64,000 nucleotides of DNA from Acidiphilium iwatense. GTDB lineage: Bacteria > Pseudomonadota > Alphaproteobacteria > Acetobacterales > Acetobacteraceae. Position 1 is the stretch's first letter. Each line of letters starts with the position of its first letter. The stretch lies in the NCBI RefSeq assembly GCF_021556475.1, contig NZ_JAKGBZ010000011.1:44305-108304 (forward strand), read 5' to 3'. The translations under genes and the position numbers were made by a program. This document shows positions 54,036-63,287 of the stretch, piece after piece. The notes below the pieces were generated by a model. The model was not told the origin of the DNA, did not search any database, and saw nothing but the letters and a program-made list of their open reading frames with translations.

Positions 54036-55614
54036 CCGATTCCGCCCGGACCGGCGACACCGCTTGCGTCAGGCGACAGCCCTTGGCGCGAGCCTCACTT
54101 TGGCTTTGGGGCTCGGCGGCTGCGAACTCGGCCCGAATTTCCACAACCCCCACCCGCGCACGGCAGCCTCGTTCCTTGCCAACCGCCCGGCGCTCACCGC
54201 GCCGGACACGGTCAGCCAGGGCAAAGTCGATCTCGCCTGGTGGAACAGTTTCGGCGACCCCAGCCTGACCAGTCTTGAGCACGATGCGATCGCCCAAAAC
54301 CTCGACGTGCGGATCGCGACCCAGCGCCTCGCCGAAGCGCAGGCGCAAGCCGAGATCGAAGGTGCCGCGCTTTATCCGAACCTGGATTTCGCCGGCTCGT
54401 TCACCCGCGAGGGACCGAGCAAGAAAGGCGTGTTCACCGCTCTCGGCGGCAGCGGCTCGAACACCAGCACGAGCACCAATGCCGGCCAGACCGCGAACGG
54501 CGCCGGCGGCACCTCGGGCGGCGGCGGCATCCCCGGCTCGGCGATCCGGCCGTTCAACCTGTTCCAGTATGGTTTCTCCTCGGTGTTCGACTTCGATCTC
54601 TGGGGCAAAAACCGCCGCGCGCTGGAAGCCGCCCTCGCCGCCGCCCAGGCATCGGGCGATGCCCGCCGCGCGGTGCTGCTGAATACCGAGGCCGAAGTCG
54701 CGCAGGACTACATCGATCTGCGCGCCGAGCAGACGGTTCTGGCCATCACCAGGGACAATCTCGCCAGCGCCAATCATATCGCCGGCCTGACGGCGGAACG
54801 CGAACAGGCCGGTCTCGCCAATGCGCTCGATGTCGCGGATGCGCGTGCCCAGGCCGCCTCGGTCAAGTCGCAGATCCCCGCCCTGCGCACCCGCATCGAT
54901 TATCTGATCAACCAGCTCAGCCTGCTGCTCGGCCGCGGACCGGAGGCGCTCCGTGCCGAGCTGATCGCCCCCGGCGCGGTGCCACCGGTGCCGCCGGTGG
55001 TGCCGATCGGCTTGCCGTCACAACTGCTTCAGCGCCGGCCCGACATCCGCGAGGCGAGCGCGAAGCTGCACGAAGCGACCGCCGAAATCGGCGTGGCGAA
55101 GGCGGATTTCTTCCCCGATCTTTCGCTGTCGGGCTCGGTCTCGTTGCAGGCGCTGCAATTCTCCAACCTGAACCAGCTCGCCGCCGTCACCTACGCGATC
55201 GGGCCGCAGATCACCATGCCGATCTTCGAAGGCGGCAAGCTCAACGGCCAGCTCCATCTGCGCAAGGCGGAACAGAAACAGGCCGCGATCACCTATGCGA
55301 AAACGGTTCTGACCGCGTTCCATCAGGTCGATAATGCCCTCACCGCCTACGATCAGGAGCAGAACACGCTGGCCGCGCTGAAGACCGACGTGGCGGAGAG
55401 CAAGCGCGCGCTCGGCCTCGCCCAGCAACGCTACCGGGAGGGCCTGGCCGATTATCTCCAGGTGCTGACCGCCCAGCAATCGGAACTGCGTGCCACCCAA
55501 TCCGAGGCGCAGAGCCTCGCGAAAATCTCGACCGACCTGGTCACGCTCTATCAGGCGCTCGGCGGCGGTTGGGAGCAGACCTATCCCGCCAAAACCACGG
55601 TCGCCGCGCGGTAA
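54025..55614 (+). CDS. NodT/OprM-family outer-membrane efflux lipoprotein
   Basis: 529 residues from the ATG at 54025, six bases after AAAGGAG. The signal ends in a lipobox LGLGGC with Cys33. Two TolC-fold repeats follow, with the usual AWWNSFGDPSLTSLEHDAIAQN and RPDIREASAKLHEATAEIGVAKADFFPDLSL. An unusual Gly/Ser/Thr-rich low-complexity insert of about 35 residues (residues roughly 144-178) lies before the first helical hairpin. It forms the outer-membrane duct of this pump. Confidence 0.92.
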   Translation: MRFDRFRPDRRHRLRQATALGASLTLALGLGGCELGPNFHNPHPRTAASFLANRPALTAPDTVSQGKVDLAWWNSFGDPSLTSLEHDAIAQNLDVRIATQRLAEAQAQAEIEGAALYPNLDFAGSFTREGPSKKGVFTALGGSGSNTSTSTNAGQTANGAGGTSGGGGIPGSAIRPFNLFQYGFSSVFDFDLWGKNRRALEAALAAAQASGDARRAVLLNTEAEVAQDYIDLRAEQTVLAITRDNLASANHIAGLTAEREQAGLANALDVADARAQAASVKSQIPALRTRIDYLINQLSLLLGRGPEALRAELIAPGAVPPVPPVVPIGLPSQLLQRRPDIREASAKLHEATAEIGVAKADFFPDLSLSGSVSLQALQFSNLNQLAAVTYAIGPQITMPIFEGGKLNGQLHLRKAEQKQAAITYAKTVLTAFHQVDNALTAYDQEQNTLAALKTDVAESKRALGLAQQRYREGLADYLQVLTAQQSELRATQSEAQSLAKISTDLVTLYQALGGGWEQTYPAKTTVAAR

Positions 55615-55654
55615 TCGCGCGGCCGTCGGGTCGCACACCGCCTGGAAGTCGCTC

Positions 55655-55669
55655 GTTCTTTTTTTGTTC
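55655..55669 (+). promoter_or_regulatory. LexA-type box GTTC-N7-GTTC (upstream)
   Basis: Reads GTTC-TTTTTTT-GTTC and immediately precedes a TTGACA -35 element at 55670-55675. Exact fit to the alphaproteobacterial LexA direct-repeat operator. It is one of two boxes around the promoter of the radical SAM gene. Confidence 0.7.
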
Positions 55670-55704
55670 TTGACACTCGCGCGGTTTGCCGCTTGAGTGT
55701 TCAC

Positions 55705-55719
55705 GAACATAACATGAAC
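55705..55719 (+). promoter_or_regulatory. LexA-type box GAAC-N7-GAAC (overlapping start codon)
   Basis: Reads GAAC-ATAACAT-GAAC, the opposite orientation to the upstream box, and includes the ATG of the radical SAM gene. With the first box it brackets the promoter, so LexA could repress tightly. Assigned on motif only. Confidence 0.65.
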
Positions 55720-56811
55720 ATTCGAACGCTCATCCCCCGCAATACCCGCCCGGACCAGCGCGGCACCAGACTCGAACCGGCCAATCGGTTCGAACGCGAA
55801 AGCCGCGACGCCTTCGATGACGGCTGGGAAACCCTGGCCGAGGATGCGCCGCCACCCGAGACCGTGCTGATCCGGGATTCGAGCCGCAGCATCATCAGCC
55901 GGAACGACAGCCCCGATCTCGGGTTCGATCGCGGGCTCAACCCGTATCGCGGTTGCGAGCACGGCTGCATCTATTGCTACGCGCGGCCGACCCACGCCTA
56001 TCTCGGCTTCTCGCCCGGCCTCGATTTCGAGACCAAGCTGGTTTTCAAGCCGGAAGCCGCGGTACTTCTGGAACGCGAATTGTCGCGCAAATCCTATACG
56101 CCGGCGCCGATCGTGCTCGGCTCCAACACCGATCCGTACCAGCCGGTCGAGCGGCAACTGAAGCTCACCCGCGCGGTGCTGGAGGTGCTGGACCGATTCA
56201 ACCACCCGGTATCGATCATCACCAAATCGGCCGGCGTCCTGCGCGATGCCGACATTCTCGCGCGAATGGCGTCGCGCAACCTCGCCCGCGTCCATCTGTC
56301 GATCACCACGCTCGACCCGCGTCTCGCCCGCACCATGGAGCCGCGTGCGGCGAGCCCGGCGCGGCGCCTCGCCGCGGTCGCGGGGCTCGCTTCCGCCGGA
56401 ATTCCGGCCGGGGTTCTGGCCGCGCCGATGATCCCTGGCCTGAACGATGCGGAACTCGAACGGATACTCGAAGCCGCCTCCCGCGCCGGTGCACGCAGCG
56501 CGGGTGCGGTCCTGCTGCGCCTGCCTTACGAACTCGGCGACCTGTTCACCGACTGGCTGCACCGCACCGTGCCGGATCGCGCGGCGCACGTGCTCAGCCT
56601 TATCCGTCAGACCCGCGCGGGCGCCTTGAACGATCCCAATTTCGGCTCGCGGTTCAGGGGCACCGGACCCTATGCCGCATTGCTCGCATCGCGTTTCCGC
56701 CGCGCGGCGCGGCAATACGGGCTGGATGCCGCGCAGCCCGCGCTCGATTGCACCGCTTTCGCGCGTCCGGGCCAAACCATCCGCCCGGACGCGCAATTGT
56801 CTCTCTTCTAG
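55714..56811 (+). CDS. PA0069-family radical SAM protein, likely SOS-regulated
   Basis: 365 residues from the ATG at 55714. The 4Fe-4S/SAM motif is CEHGCIYC (Cys81, Cys85, Cys88) followed by YARPTHAYLGFSPGLDFETK. The family is related to spore photoproduct lyase but its reaction is unknown. The N-terminal about 75 residues contain the family stretch RFERESRDAFDDGW and SIISRNDSPDLGFDRGLNPYRG. Two LexA-type boxes flank its promoter, which suggests a role in DNA damage response. The ribosome site is weak. Confidence 0.9.
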   Translation: MNIRTLIPRNTRPDQRGTRLEPANRFERESRDAFDDGWETLAEDAPPPETVLIRDSSRSIISRNDSPDLGFDRGLNPYRGCEHGCIYCYARPTHAYLGFSPGLDFETKLVFKPEAAVLLERELSRKSYTPAPIVLGSNTDPYQPVERQLKLTRAVLEVLDRFNHPVSIITKSAGVLRDADILARMASRNLARVHLSITTLDPRLARTMEPRAASPARRLAAVAGLASAGIPAGVLAAPMIPGLNDAELERILEAASRAGARSAGAVLLRLPYELGDLFTDWLHRTVPDRAAHVLSLIRQTRAGALNDPNFGSRFRGTGPYAALLASRFRRAARQYGLDAAQPALDCTAFARPGQTIRPDAQLSLF

Positions 56812-56812
56812 C

Positions 56813-58192
56813 CTATTCCGCCGCCGCCGGAGCCGGTGCGGACGGCACGATGGTGCGCCAGGGCCGGAAGAACACGATGCCCGCGACAAGGCCGCCAATT
56901 CCGACCAGATTGGTGATCGTATTGAAGGTGGTGATCGCGTAGAGCGCCATGGCGAACAGGAAAATCGCACTCGCCGCAGGGAACAGGCAGAACGCGATCC
57001 AGCGCCATACCGATTCCTTGTAGATGTCGCGCAGCATCCAGGCCGCGACCAGCCCGGCCAGCCCGTAATAATAGGCAACCTGAATGCCAATCGCATTCAC
57101 CGAATCGGTGATGATCGTGTTGATCGTCGGCATCAGCGACGACACCCAGAGCACCACGAGTCCCACGCCGATCAGCAGGTACATCGCCCGCACCGGGGTT
57201 TCGGTGCGCTGATCGACGGCGCCGAACGCGGTCGGCATCGCGCCATCCCGCCCCATCGCGAACAAGGTGCGGGAGAATTGCAGCATCGTGGTCTCGAGTG
57301 TCGCGATCGACGACAAAATCACCGCGACGGAGGCGATCAGCCCCCCGGTACGGCCAAGCCCGGACGCGACCGCGATGTTATAGACGATGTTGTCACTGTA
57401 TCCCTGCGCCGCCTTGGTCGTAAACAGCAGAAGGGCGGCGAGCGTGAAGGCAACATAATAAACGATGGTCACGAACACGCTGCCAAATCCGCCATTGCCG
57501 GCGTTGGTCTCGGCATCCTTGGTTTCTTCCGACAGGTTCGCCGTGACATCCCAGCCCCAATAGAAGAAAATCACCACCAGCGCGGTCGCGGCGAATCCTC
57601 CGGCCGTGTAATGAAAGCCGAACCAGGACCACGAGAAATGGTTCACCGAGCCATGCAGCCCGACATGGACGAAGGCGGCGATCGCCACGACCGCGAGGAT
57701 CACCAGCTCGATCGTGCTCATCACCATCTGGATTTTGCTGGTCAGCTTGATGCCGGCGATCAGCACGAAAGCGATCAGCAGGAACCAGAATGTCGCCACA
57801 CCTGTGGTAATGACCACGCTCTTGGTCAAGGCCGGGGCGATGAAATTCAGGGTCGATGTGGCGATCGGCAGGCTGCCGGTGACCATGAACACCATCGAGG
57901 CGACAAGCAGCGCCCAACCCGAGAAATAGCCGAAAAATTTGCCGAATACCCGACTCGTCCAATCGTAGGCCGCACCCGCATTGACCATTCGCTTGGTCAG
58001 CGCCTTGTAGGCCACCGCGATGCCCAGCATCGGTATGGCGAAAATGATCAGGCTGCCCGGTGAGAGCAGCCCGGCCGCGCCGATCAGCGCCGCCGTGGTG
58101 ACCGCGATGGTGTAGCCCGGCGCGCTGCCGGCAATGCCCATCACGATCGATTCGATGAAAGAGAGCGAATTCGCCCTCAGCTCCGTTCGCAT
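56813..58192 (-). CDS. APC-superfamily amino acid/polyamine permease
   Basis: 459 residues with about 12 helices. APC features include SAPGYTIAVTTAALIG in the first helix, the SRVFGKFFGYFSGWALL loop and FFYWGWDVTANLSEETKDAE in helix 6. Its place directly after the agmatine deiminase gene (76-base gap) suggests it imports putrescine, agmatine or a related amine. It ends one base past the convergent radical SAM gene stop. The substrate is inferred from context. Confidence 0.87.
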   Translation of the reverse strand: MRTELRANSLSFIESIVMGIAGSAPGYTIAVTTAALIGAAGLLSPGSLIIFAIPMLGIAVAYKALTKRMVNAGAAYDWTSRVFGKFFGYFSGWALLVASMVFMVTGSLPIATSTLNFIAPALTKSVVITTGVATFWFLLIAFVLIAGIKLTSKIQMVMSTIELVILAVVAIAAFVHVGLHGSVNHFSWSWFGFHYTAGGFAATALVVIFFYWGWDVTANLSEETKDAETNAGNGGFGSVFVTIVYYVAFTLAALLLFTTKAAQGYSDNIVYNIAVASGLGRTGGLIASVAVILSSIATLETTMLQFSRTLFAMGRDGAMPTAFGAVDQRTETPVRAMYLLIGVGLVVLWVSSLMPTINTIITDSVNAIGIQVAYYYGLAGLVAAWMLRDIYKESVWRWIAFCLFPAASAIFLFAMALYAITTFNTITNLVGIGGLVAGIVFFRPWRTIVPSAPAPAAAE

Positions 58193-58268
58193 TGTTTGCT
58201 CCTATACGGTTGAACGTTCCTGGCGCCGCACGGTTCTTGTTATTGCCCCCATGCACAGGTCATCGCGA

Positions 58269-59360
58269 TCATCCTGGATTCCCCTCGGGAATCTGGCAGG
58301 TGATGCAATGGATATTGCCACCGCCGAGCAGGATCTCGCGCGCCGGCAGCATGACGATGTCGCGGCCCGGAAAATTGCGCGCCAGCACGGCGCGGGCCGC
58401 GTCATCGGTCTCGGTGCCAAAACCGGGTGCGATAACCGCCCCGTTGGCGATGTAGAAATTGACATACGATGCGGCGAGCCTGGCGCCCTCGGCGCGGTTC
58501 ATCCCCTTGCCCGTCGAGACGACACCGGCCGATTCTTCTTGAGTGATGACCATTTTTGACGGCATCGGCAGTTTTTCGATCGTCAACCGCCGCCCGCGCG
58601 CATCCGTCGCGGCATCGAGCCGGGCCGCCGCCGCGCGCGAAACCGTGTAATGCGGGTCGTCCGGGTCGTCGCACCAGGCGAGCAATACCCGGCCAGGAGC
58701 CGCGAAACAGGCGAGATTGTCGATATGTCCGCCGGTTTCATCCTCGGGAATGCCGGGGCCGAGCCAGATGACCGCCTGAACGCCGAGATAATCGCCGAGC
58801 CAGCGCTCCATCGCCGCTTTGGTTACTGCTGGATTGCGCGCCGGATCGAGCAGGCAAGGTTCGGTGACCAGCGCGGTGCCTTCACCATCGGCATGGATCG
58901 CACCGCCCTCCAGCACGCAGGGCGCGCGATAACGCCGGACATCAAGCGCTTCGCACAATTGCCGGGCCAGCGCGTCGTCCTTGTCCCACGGCGCATAGAG
59001 CCCGTGCTCGTGTCCACCCCAGGCGTTGAACGGAAAATCCACCGCCCGCACGCGGCGATTGGCATCGGCCACGAACACGGGGCCAACATCGCGTGCCCAG
59101 GAATCGTCGGTCTCGATCGCGAGCAGACGAACCTCGTGCGGCAACGCCGCGCGCGCCGCATCCATCAGCCGCTCCGACACGATCATCGTCACCGTCTCGT
59201 AACGCGCGATCGCAGCGGCCACCGCGGCGAAAGCCGCCTGCGCCGGGCGCGCACCGTCCCGCCAGTTATCCGGCCGTTCCGGCCAGATCATTGCGCAGCC
59301 CGCGTGACGCTCCCATTCCGCCGGCATCCGAAACCCGTCGATGCGCGGCGTGGTCGTCAT
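58269..59360 (-). CDS. aguA: Agmatine deiminase
   Basis: 363 residues, the size of AguA. It hydrolyses agmatine to N-carbamoylputrescine and ammonia. PAEWERHAGCAMIWPERPDNWR near the N-terminus, DDSWARDVGPVFV, GGHIDNLACFAAPG with the catalytic His region, and GGGNIHCITCQIP with the active-site Cys near the C-terminus are diagnostic. It overlaps the N-carbamoylputrescine amidase gene by ATGA. Confidence 0.95.
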   Translation of the reverse strand: MTTTPRIDGFRMPAEWERHAGCAMIWPERPDNWRDGARPAQAAFAAVAAAIARYETVTMIVSERLMDAARAALPHEVRLLAIETDDSWARDVGPVFVADANRRVRAVDFPFNAWGGHEHGLYAPWDKDDALARQLCEALDVRRYRAPCVLEGGAIHADGEGTALVTEPCLLDPARNPAVTKAAMERWLGDYLGVQAVIWLGPGIPEDETGGHIDNLACFAAPGRVLLAWCDDPDDPHYTVSRAAAARLDAATDARGRRLTIEKLPMPSKMVITQEESAGVVSTGKGMNRAEGARLAASYVNFYIANGAVIAPGFGTETDDAARAVLARNFPGRDIVMLPAREILLGGGNIHCITCQIPEGNPG

Positions 59361-60259
59361 CGCGGCTCAGCCTTCGCCGCGTGTCGATGCACGCCGTCAT
59401 AACTCCCAAGCACATCGTAGAGTTCCGGTCTGCGATCGCGGAACACCCCCCAGGACGCCCGCGCCGCCGCGATTCCGCCGAGATCGACTCGCGCGGTCAG
59501 CACGGCATCGCCGTCGCGGCCGGCCTCAGCCAATTTACCGCCGAACTGATCGGCAATGAAGGAACTGCCGTAGAAACTGATCGACGTGCCGTGCGCCCCC
59601 GGCTCGATGCCGGTGCGATTCGCCGCGATCAGCGGCATCAGGTTCGCCCCGGCATGGCCTTGCATCACGCGCTGCCAGTGATCGCGCGAATCGAGCGCCG
59701 CATCCTGCGGTTCGGAGCCGATCGCGGTCGGATAGAGCAGAATTTCCGCTCCCATCAGCGCCATCGCTCGCGCGGCTTCGGGAAACCACTGATCCCAGCA
59801 AATACCGACGCCGATGCGCGCATATGCCGTGTTCCAGACCTTGAATCCGGTATCGCCCGGCGAAAAATAGAATTTCTCGGTATAGCCGGGGCCGTCGGGA
59901 ATATGCGATTTGCGATAGACGCCCAGAACCGCGCCATCCGCGTCGACGATCGCGATCGAGTTGAAAAAACTCTGGCCCGCGCGCTCGAAAAACGACACAG
60001 GCACCACGATTCCGCACTCGGCCGCGATTTTGCGGAACCGCGCGACCGCCGGATTGGCGTCGGCCGTCGTCGCGAGCCGGAAATGATCGGCGATCTGATC
60101 CTGACAGAAATACCGCGTCTCGAATAATTCCGGCAGCAGGATAATCCTGGCTCCCGCGGCGGCGGCCTGCCGCACCAACGTCTCGGCATGATCGAGGTTC
60201 GCCGCGCGATCCGGCCCGCAGCTCATCTGGATCGCGGCAAGAACAATATCGCTCGCCAT
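59357..60259 (-). CDS. aguB: N-carbamoylputrescine amidase
   Basis: 300 residues from the ATG at 60259 (an ATG three codons earlier overlaps the upstream stop). It is a nitrilase-fold hydrolase that converts N-carbamoylputrescine to putrescine. The catalytic triad is seen in LLPELFETRYFCQ (Glu), YRKSHIPDGPGYTEKFYFSPGD (Lys) and IGVGICWDQWFPEAAR (Cys). With aguA it completes the agmatine-to-putrescine route. Confidence 0.95.
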   Translation of the reverse strand: MASDIVLAAIQMSCGPDRAANLDHAETLVRQAAAAGARIILLPELFETRYFCQDQIADHFRLATTADANPAVARFRKIAAECGIVVPVSFFERAGQSFFNSIAIVDADGAVLGVYRKSHIPDGPGYTEKFYFSPGDTGFKVWNTAYARIGVGICWDQWFPEAARAMALMGAEILLYPTAIGSEPQDAALDSRDHWQRVMQGHAGANLMPLIAANRTGIEPGAHGTSISFYGSSFIADQFGGKLAEAGRDGDAVLTARVDLGGIAAARASWGVFRDRRPELYDVLGSYDGVHRHAAKAEPR

Positions 60260-60260
60260 A

Positions 60261-61622
60261 TCAGGCATTTTTCAGATAGGCGTCGTATTCGACATCGGAA
60301 ATCCGGCGCCGGAACTCTGCGATCTCCTGGCGCTTGCAGGACGCGAAGATCGACTGGAATTTTTCGCCGAAAATCGTGCTCGCCCGCGCGGAATTGGCGA
60401 ACCGATCCGCTGCCGTGCTCCAGGCGATCGGCAGTTTCGGCGCCGCCGCGCCGGTCTTGTCGCCAAGCGTCTCGGGTCCCGGATCGGCCTCGGTCTCAAT
60501 CCCGTCGAGGATCGCGCCGAGCAAGGCGGCAAAAGCCAGATACGGGTTGCAATCGGCTCCGGCGACGCGATGCTCCAGCCGCGCCGCGCGCGGCTCCGCG
60601 TTGATCACGCGGATCGCCGACATCCGGTTATCGTGCCCCCAATCGCCGAATACCGGCGCATGAGTTCCGGGTGCGAAACGGCGAAACGAATTGGCGTGCG
60701 GCGCAAAGATCAGCATCGTCTCCGGCATCGCGGCGACCAGCCCGCCGAGCGCGTGGTACAGCGCGGCACTCGGGCGTGCCGCATCGCCGGTGAATATGTT
60801 GGCCCCGTCGCGGCCGAGCACCGACATATGGACATGCATCCCGCTGCCGGCCCAGTTGCCGAACGGCTTGGCCATGAATGTCGCGCACAGGCCATGTTTG
60901 CGCGCGATCTGCTTGACCGCGCGCTTGAACAGCACGGCATCGTCGGCAATGCGCAGAGCATCCGGCGCATAACGCAAAGTTACTTCGAACTGGCCGGGAC
61001 CGTTCTCGCTGATCAGGGTATCCAGCGCGATGGACTGCGCCTCCGCCGCGCGCAGCAGATCGCGCAGGATCGCCTCGTAATCGTGGATTTCCCACAACCC
61101 CATCGTGTCGGTCTGCCAGCCGCGCCAGAAGCTTTCATCCGCCCCGCGCGGCGCGATGCGCTGCCCGCCGGCCCGGTTCGGATCGACCAGATAGAATTCC
61201 AGTTCGACTCCCAGCGCCGGGGTCAGTCCGCGCGCCGCGAACCGTTCGAGCACGCGCGCGAGCACGCCGCGCGGATCGGCATAGAACAGCGAGCCATCGG
61301 CCTCACGCATGGTCAGCAGCGCCTGAACCGCCTCGCCCTCGGCCCAGTGCATCTTGGCGATGCTGTGCGGCACCGCGATGCACAGCCCGTCGGGGTCGCC
61401 GGTATCGAAGGCGATGCCGCCCTCGACGATATCACGCCCCCAGATATCGAGCAGATAGGCCGAGCGCGGAATCGCGATTCCCGTGCCGAGCAGCGCATCG
61501 GCCTTGTCGCGCTGCAGCCATTTGCCGCGCGGCACGCCGTTCACGTCGATGATGAAGGCTTCGATCAGTTCGCTTTCGGCGAGCAGCGCGCGCCGGGCTT
61601 CGGTGGTCGCGATCGCATCCAT
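60261..61622 (-). CDS. Glutamine-synthetase-family protein, gamma-glutamylputrescine synthetase-like
   Basis: 453 residues from the ATG at 61622, after GAGGTGAA. It has the GS fold: MDAIATTEARRALL start, FIIDVNGVPRGKWL, the metal site GVELEFYLVD, NGPGQFEVTLRY, and GNWAGSGMHVHMSVL with HxH. The C-terminal region contains RLEHRVAGADCNPYLAFAALLGAILDG. GS-like ligases in this setting join glutamate to putrescine (PuuA type), the first step of the Puu route. The context of putrescine genes supports this, but the substrate is not proven. Confidence 0.88.
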   Translation of the reverse strand: MDAIATTEARRALLAESELIEAFIIDVNGVPRGKWLQRDKADALLGTGIAIPRSAYLLDIWGRDIVEGGIAFDTGDPDGLCIAVPHSIAKMHWAEGEAVQALLTMREADGSLFYADPRGVLARVLERFAARGLTPALGVELEFYLVDPNRAGGQRIAPRGADESFWRGWQTDTMGLWEIHDYEAILRDLLRAAEAQSIALDTLISENGPGQFEVTLRYAPDALRIADDAVLFKRAVKQIARKHGLCATFMAKPFGNWAGSGMHVHMSVLGRDGANIFTGDAARPSAALYHALGGLVAAMPETMLIFAPHANSFRRFAPGTHAPVFGDWGHDNRMSAIRVINAEPRAARLEHRVAGADCNPYLAFAALLGAILDGIETEADPGPETLGDKTGAAAPKLPIAWSTAADRFANSARASTIFGEKFQSIFASCKRQEIAEFRRRISDVEYDAYLKNA

Positions 61623-61632
61623 GGCGTTCACC

Positions 61633-63006
61633 TCACGCCATTTCGGCACGCACGGCATCGTAGGTCGCCTCGATGGCGCGCGTCGCACGGGCGACCATCT
61701 CGTCGATCTCGGCTTCGGAGATAGTCAGCGGCGGCGAGAACACCATGGTGTCGCGCACCGCGCGCATCACCAGGTTATTGGCGAAGCAATGGTCGCGGCA
61801 GATCGTGCCGACCCGGCCGCGCTTCTCGAAAAACCGCCGCGTGCGCTTATCGGATGTCAGTTCGATCGCGCCGATCAGCCCGATATGCCGGATTTCACCC
61901 ACCATCGGGTGATCGCCAAGTGCGGCATCGAGTTTTGCCCGCAGCACGTCGCCCATTCGCGCCGCGCGTTCCGGCAGTTTCTCGTTCTCCAGAATATCGA
62001 GATTGGCGAGCGCCACCGCACAGGCGACCGGATGCCCCGAATAGGTGAAACCGTGATAGAATTCGCCGGTCTCGTTGATCAGCACGTCGGCCACGCGATC
62101 GCCCACCAGCACGGCGGAGAGCGGAATATAACCCGATGTTATTCCCTTCGCGAGCGTCATCAGATCGGGCGTGATGCCGAAGGTCTCGGCGCCGAACATC
62201 CGCCCGGTGCGGCCGAAACCGCAGATCACCTCGTCGGCAATCAGCAGAATATCGTTCTCGCGGCAGATGCGGTTGATCTCGGGCCAGTAGGTTTCGGGTG
62301 GGATGAGCACGCCGCCGGCGCCCTGGATCGGCTCGCCGATGAAGGCGGCAATGTTGTCCGCGCCGATCTCCTTGATCTTCGTCTCAAGCTGCTTCGCCGC
62401 GTAAAGCCCGAACTCCTCCGGGCTCATCTGTCCGCCATAGCCATACCAGTAGGGCGGCATGACATGGTCGAAATCGGGAAGCCTCGCGCCCTGACGATGC
62501 ATGTCCACCATGCCGCCGGCCGCGGCGCCCAGCGTGGTCGAGCCGTGATAGCCGTATTCGCGGCCGACGATCACCCGCTTCTCCGGCTTTCCCTTGGTGA
62601 TCCAGTAGGTCCGCGCCATCCGCAGCGCGGTGTCCACCGCCTCGGAACCGGAACAGGCGAAGAATGCGTGGTTGAGATCGCCCGGCGCCATCGCGGTCAG
62701 GCGCTCGGCGAGCGCGATCACCGGGCGCGTCGCGGTTTTGAAAAACGTATTGTAGAACGGCAAGCTTTGCATCTGCCGCGTCGCCGCGTCGATCAGTTCG
62801 CGCCGGCCATACCCTACAGCGACGCACCACAGCCCCGCCATGCCGTCGAGGATGCGATTTCCCCGGTCGTCGGTCAGGAACACCCCGTCGGCACCGGTGA
62901 TGATGCGGATCTTTTCCTGATGCAGTGTCTTGTGGTCGGAAAACGGGTGCAGATGGTACGCGGCATCAGCCGCCTGCCAGTCAAAAGTCGCGATATCGTC
63001 AAGCAT
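61633..63006 (-). CDS. Class III aminotransferase, putrescine/polyamine-pyruvate type
   Basis: 457 residues from the ATG at 63006. It is a fold-type I PLP enzyme with GMAGLWCVAVGYGRRELIDA, FFACSGSEAVDTALRMARTYW, EPIQGAGGVLIPPETYW, DEVICGFGRTGRMFGAE and the PLP lysine in TLAKGITSGYIPL. These match SpuC-like putrescine- or omega-amino acid-pyruvate transaminases. It would transfer an amino group from putrescine to pyruvate and make alanine, which the alanine dehydrogenase encoded upstream could recycle. It is followed by the GS-like gene. Confidence 0.9.
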   Translation of the reverse strand: MLDDIATFDWQAADAAYHLHPFSDHKTLHQEKIRIITGADGVFLTDDRGNRILDGMAGLWCVAVGYGRRELIDAATRQMQSLPFYNTFFKTATRPVIALAERLTAMAPGDLNHAFFACSGSEAVDTALRMARTYWITKGKPEKRVIVGREYGYHGSTTLGAAAGGMVDMHRQGARLPDFDHVMPPYWYGYGGQMSPEEFGLYAAKQLETKIKEIGADNIAAFIGEPIQGAGGVLIPPETYWPEINRICRENDILLIADEVICGFGRTGRMFGAETFGITPDLMTLAKGITSGYIPLSAVLVGDRVADVLINETGEFYHGFTYSGHPVACAVALANLDILENEKLPERAARMGDVLRAKLDAALGDHPMVGEIRHIGLIGAIELTSDKRTRRFFEKRGRVGTICRDHCFANNLVMRAVRDTMVFSPPLTISEAEIDEMVARATRAIEATYDAVRAEMA

Positions 63007-63220
63007 GAAAAAAACTCCGATGTCAGAGCGAAACTGCGGCACGACATGCCGCAAGGCTGCAACGATCAGGAGCGATGCGGCGGGCTGTAGCCGATCCGCG
63101 CGCAGAGCAGAAGCAACTCGGCATGCAGGTCATGGATCGCGCAAATGGCGCGAACATGCGCCTTCCGGGACTGAAAATCCCCGCGCCGGCCCAGCTCAAA
63201 CCTGTTGCTTATCCCCAACA

Positions 63221-63287
63221 TCACCGATCAGTCTATCGAAATCCAGCGACCGGTTCAACAAAAATCGAAGCCTTCACCGATCGGTCT
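63221..63287 (-). promoter_or_regulatory. Direct repeats in the polyamine operon promoter region
   Basis: TCACCGATCAGTCT at 63221-63234 and TCACCGATCGGTCT at 63274-63287 are near-identical 14-base direct repeats, each containing a palindromic core around CCGATCRG. They lie between the PuuR-like gene and the aminotransferase gene, the second touching the regulator stop codon. Candidate operators of the PuuR-like protein. Confidence 0.45.

Noticed and set aside
55018..57096. A 692-residue minus-strand open frame
   Set aside because: Antisense to the OprM-type and radical SAM genes with no recognisable domain; composition is that of a shadow frame.
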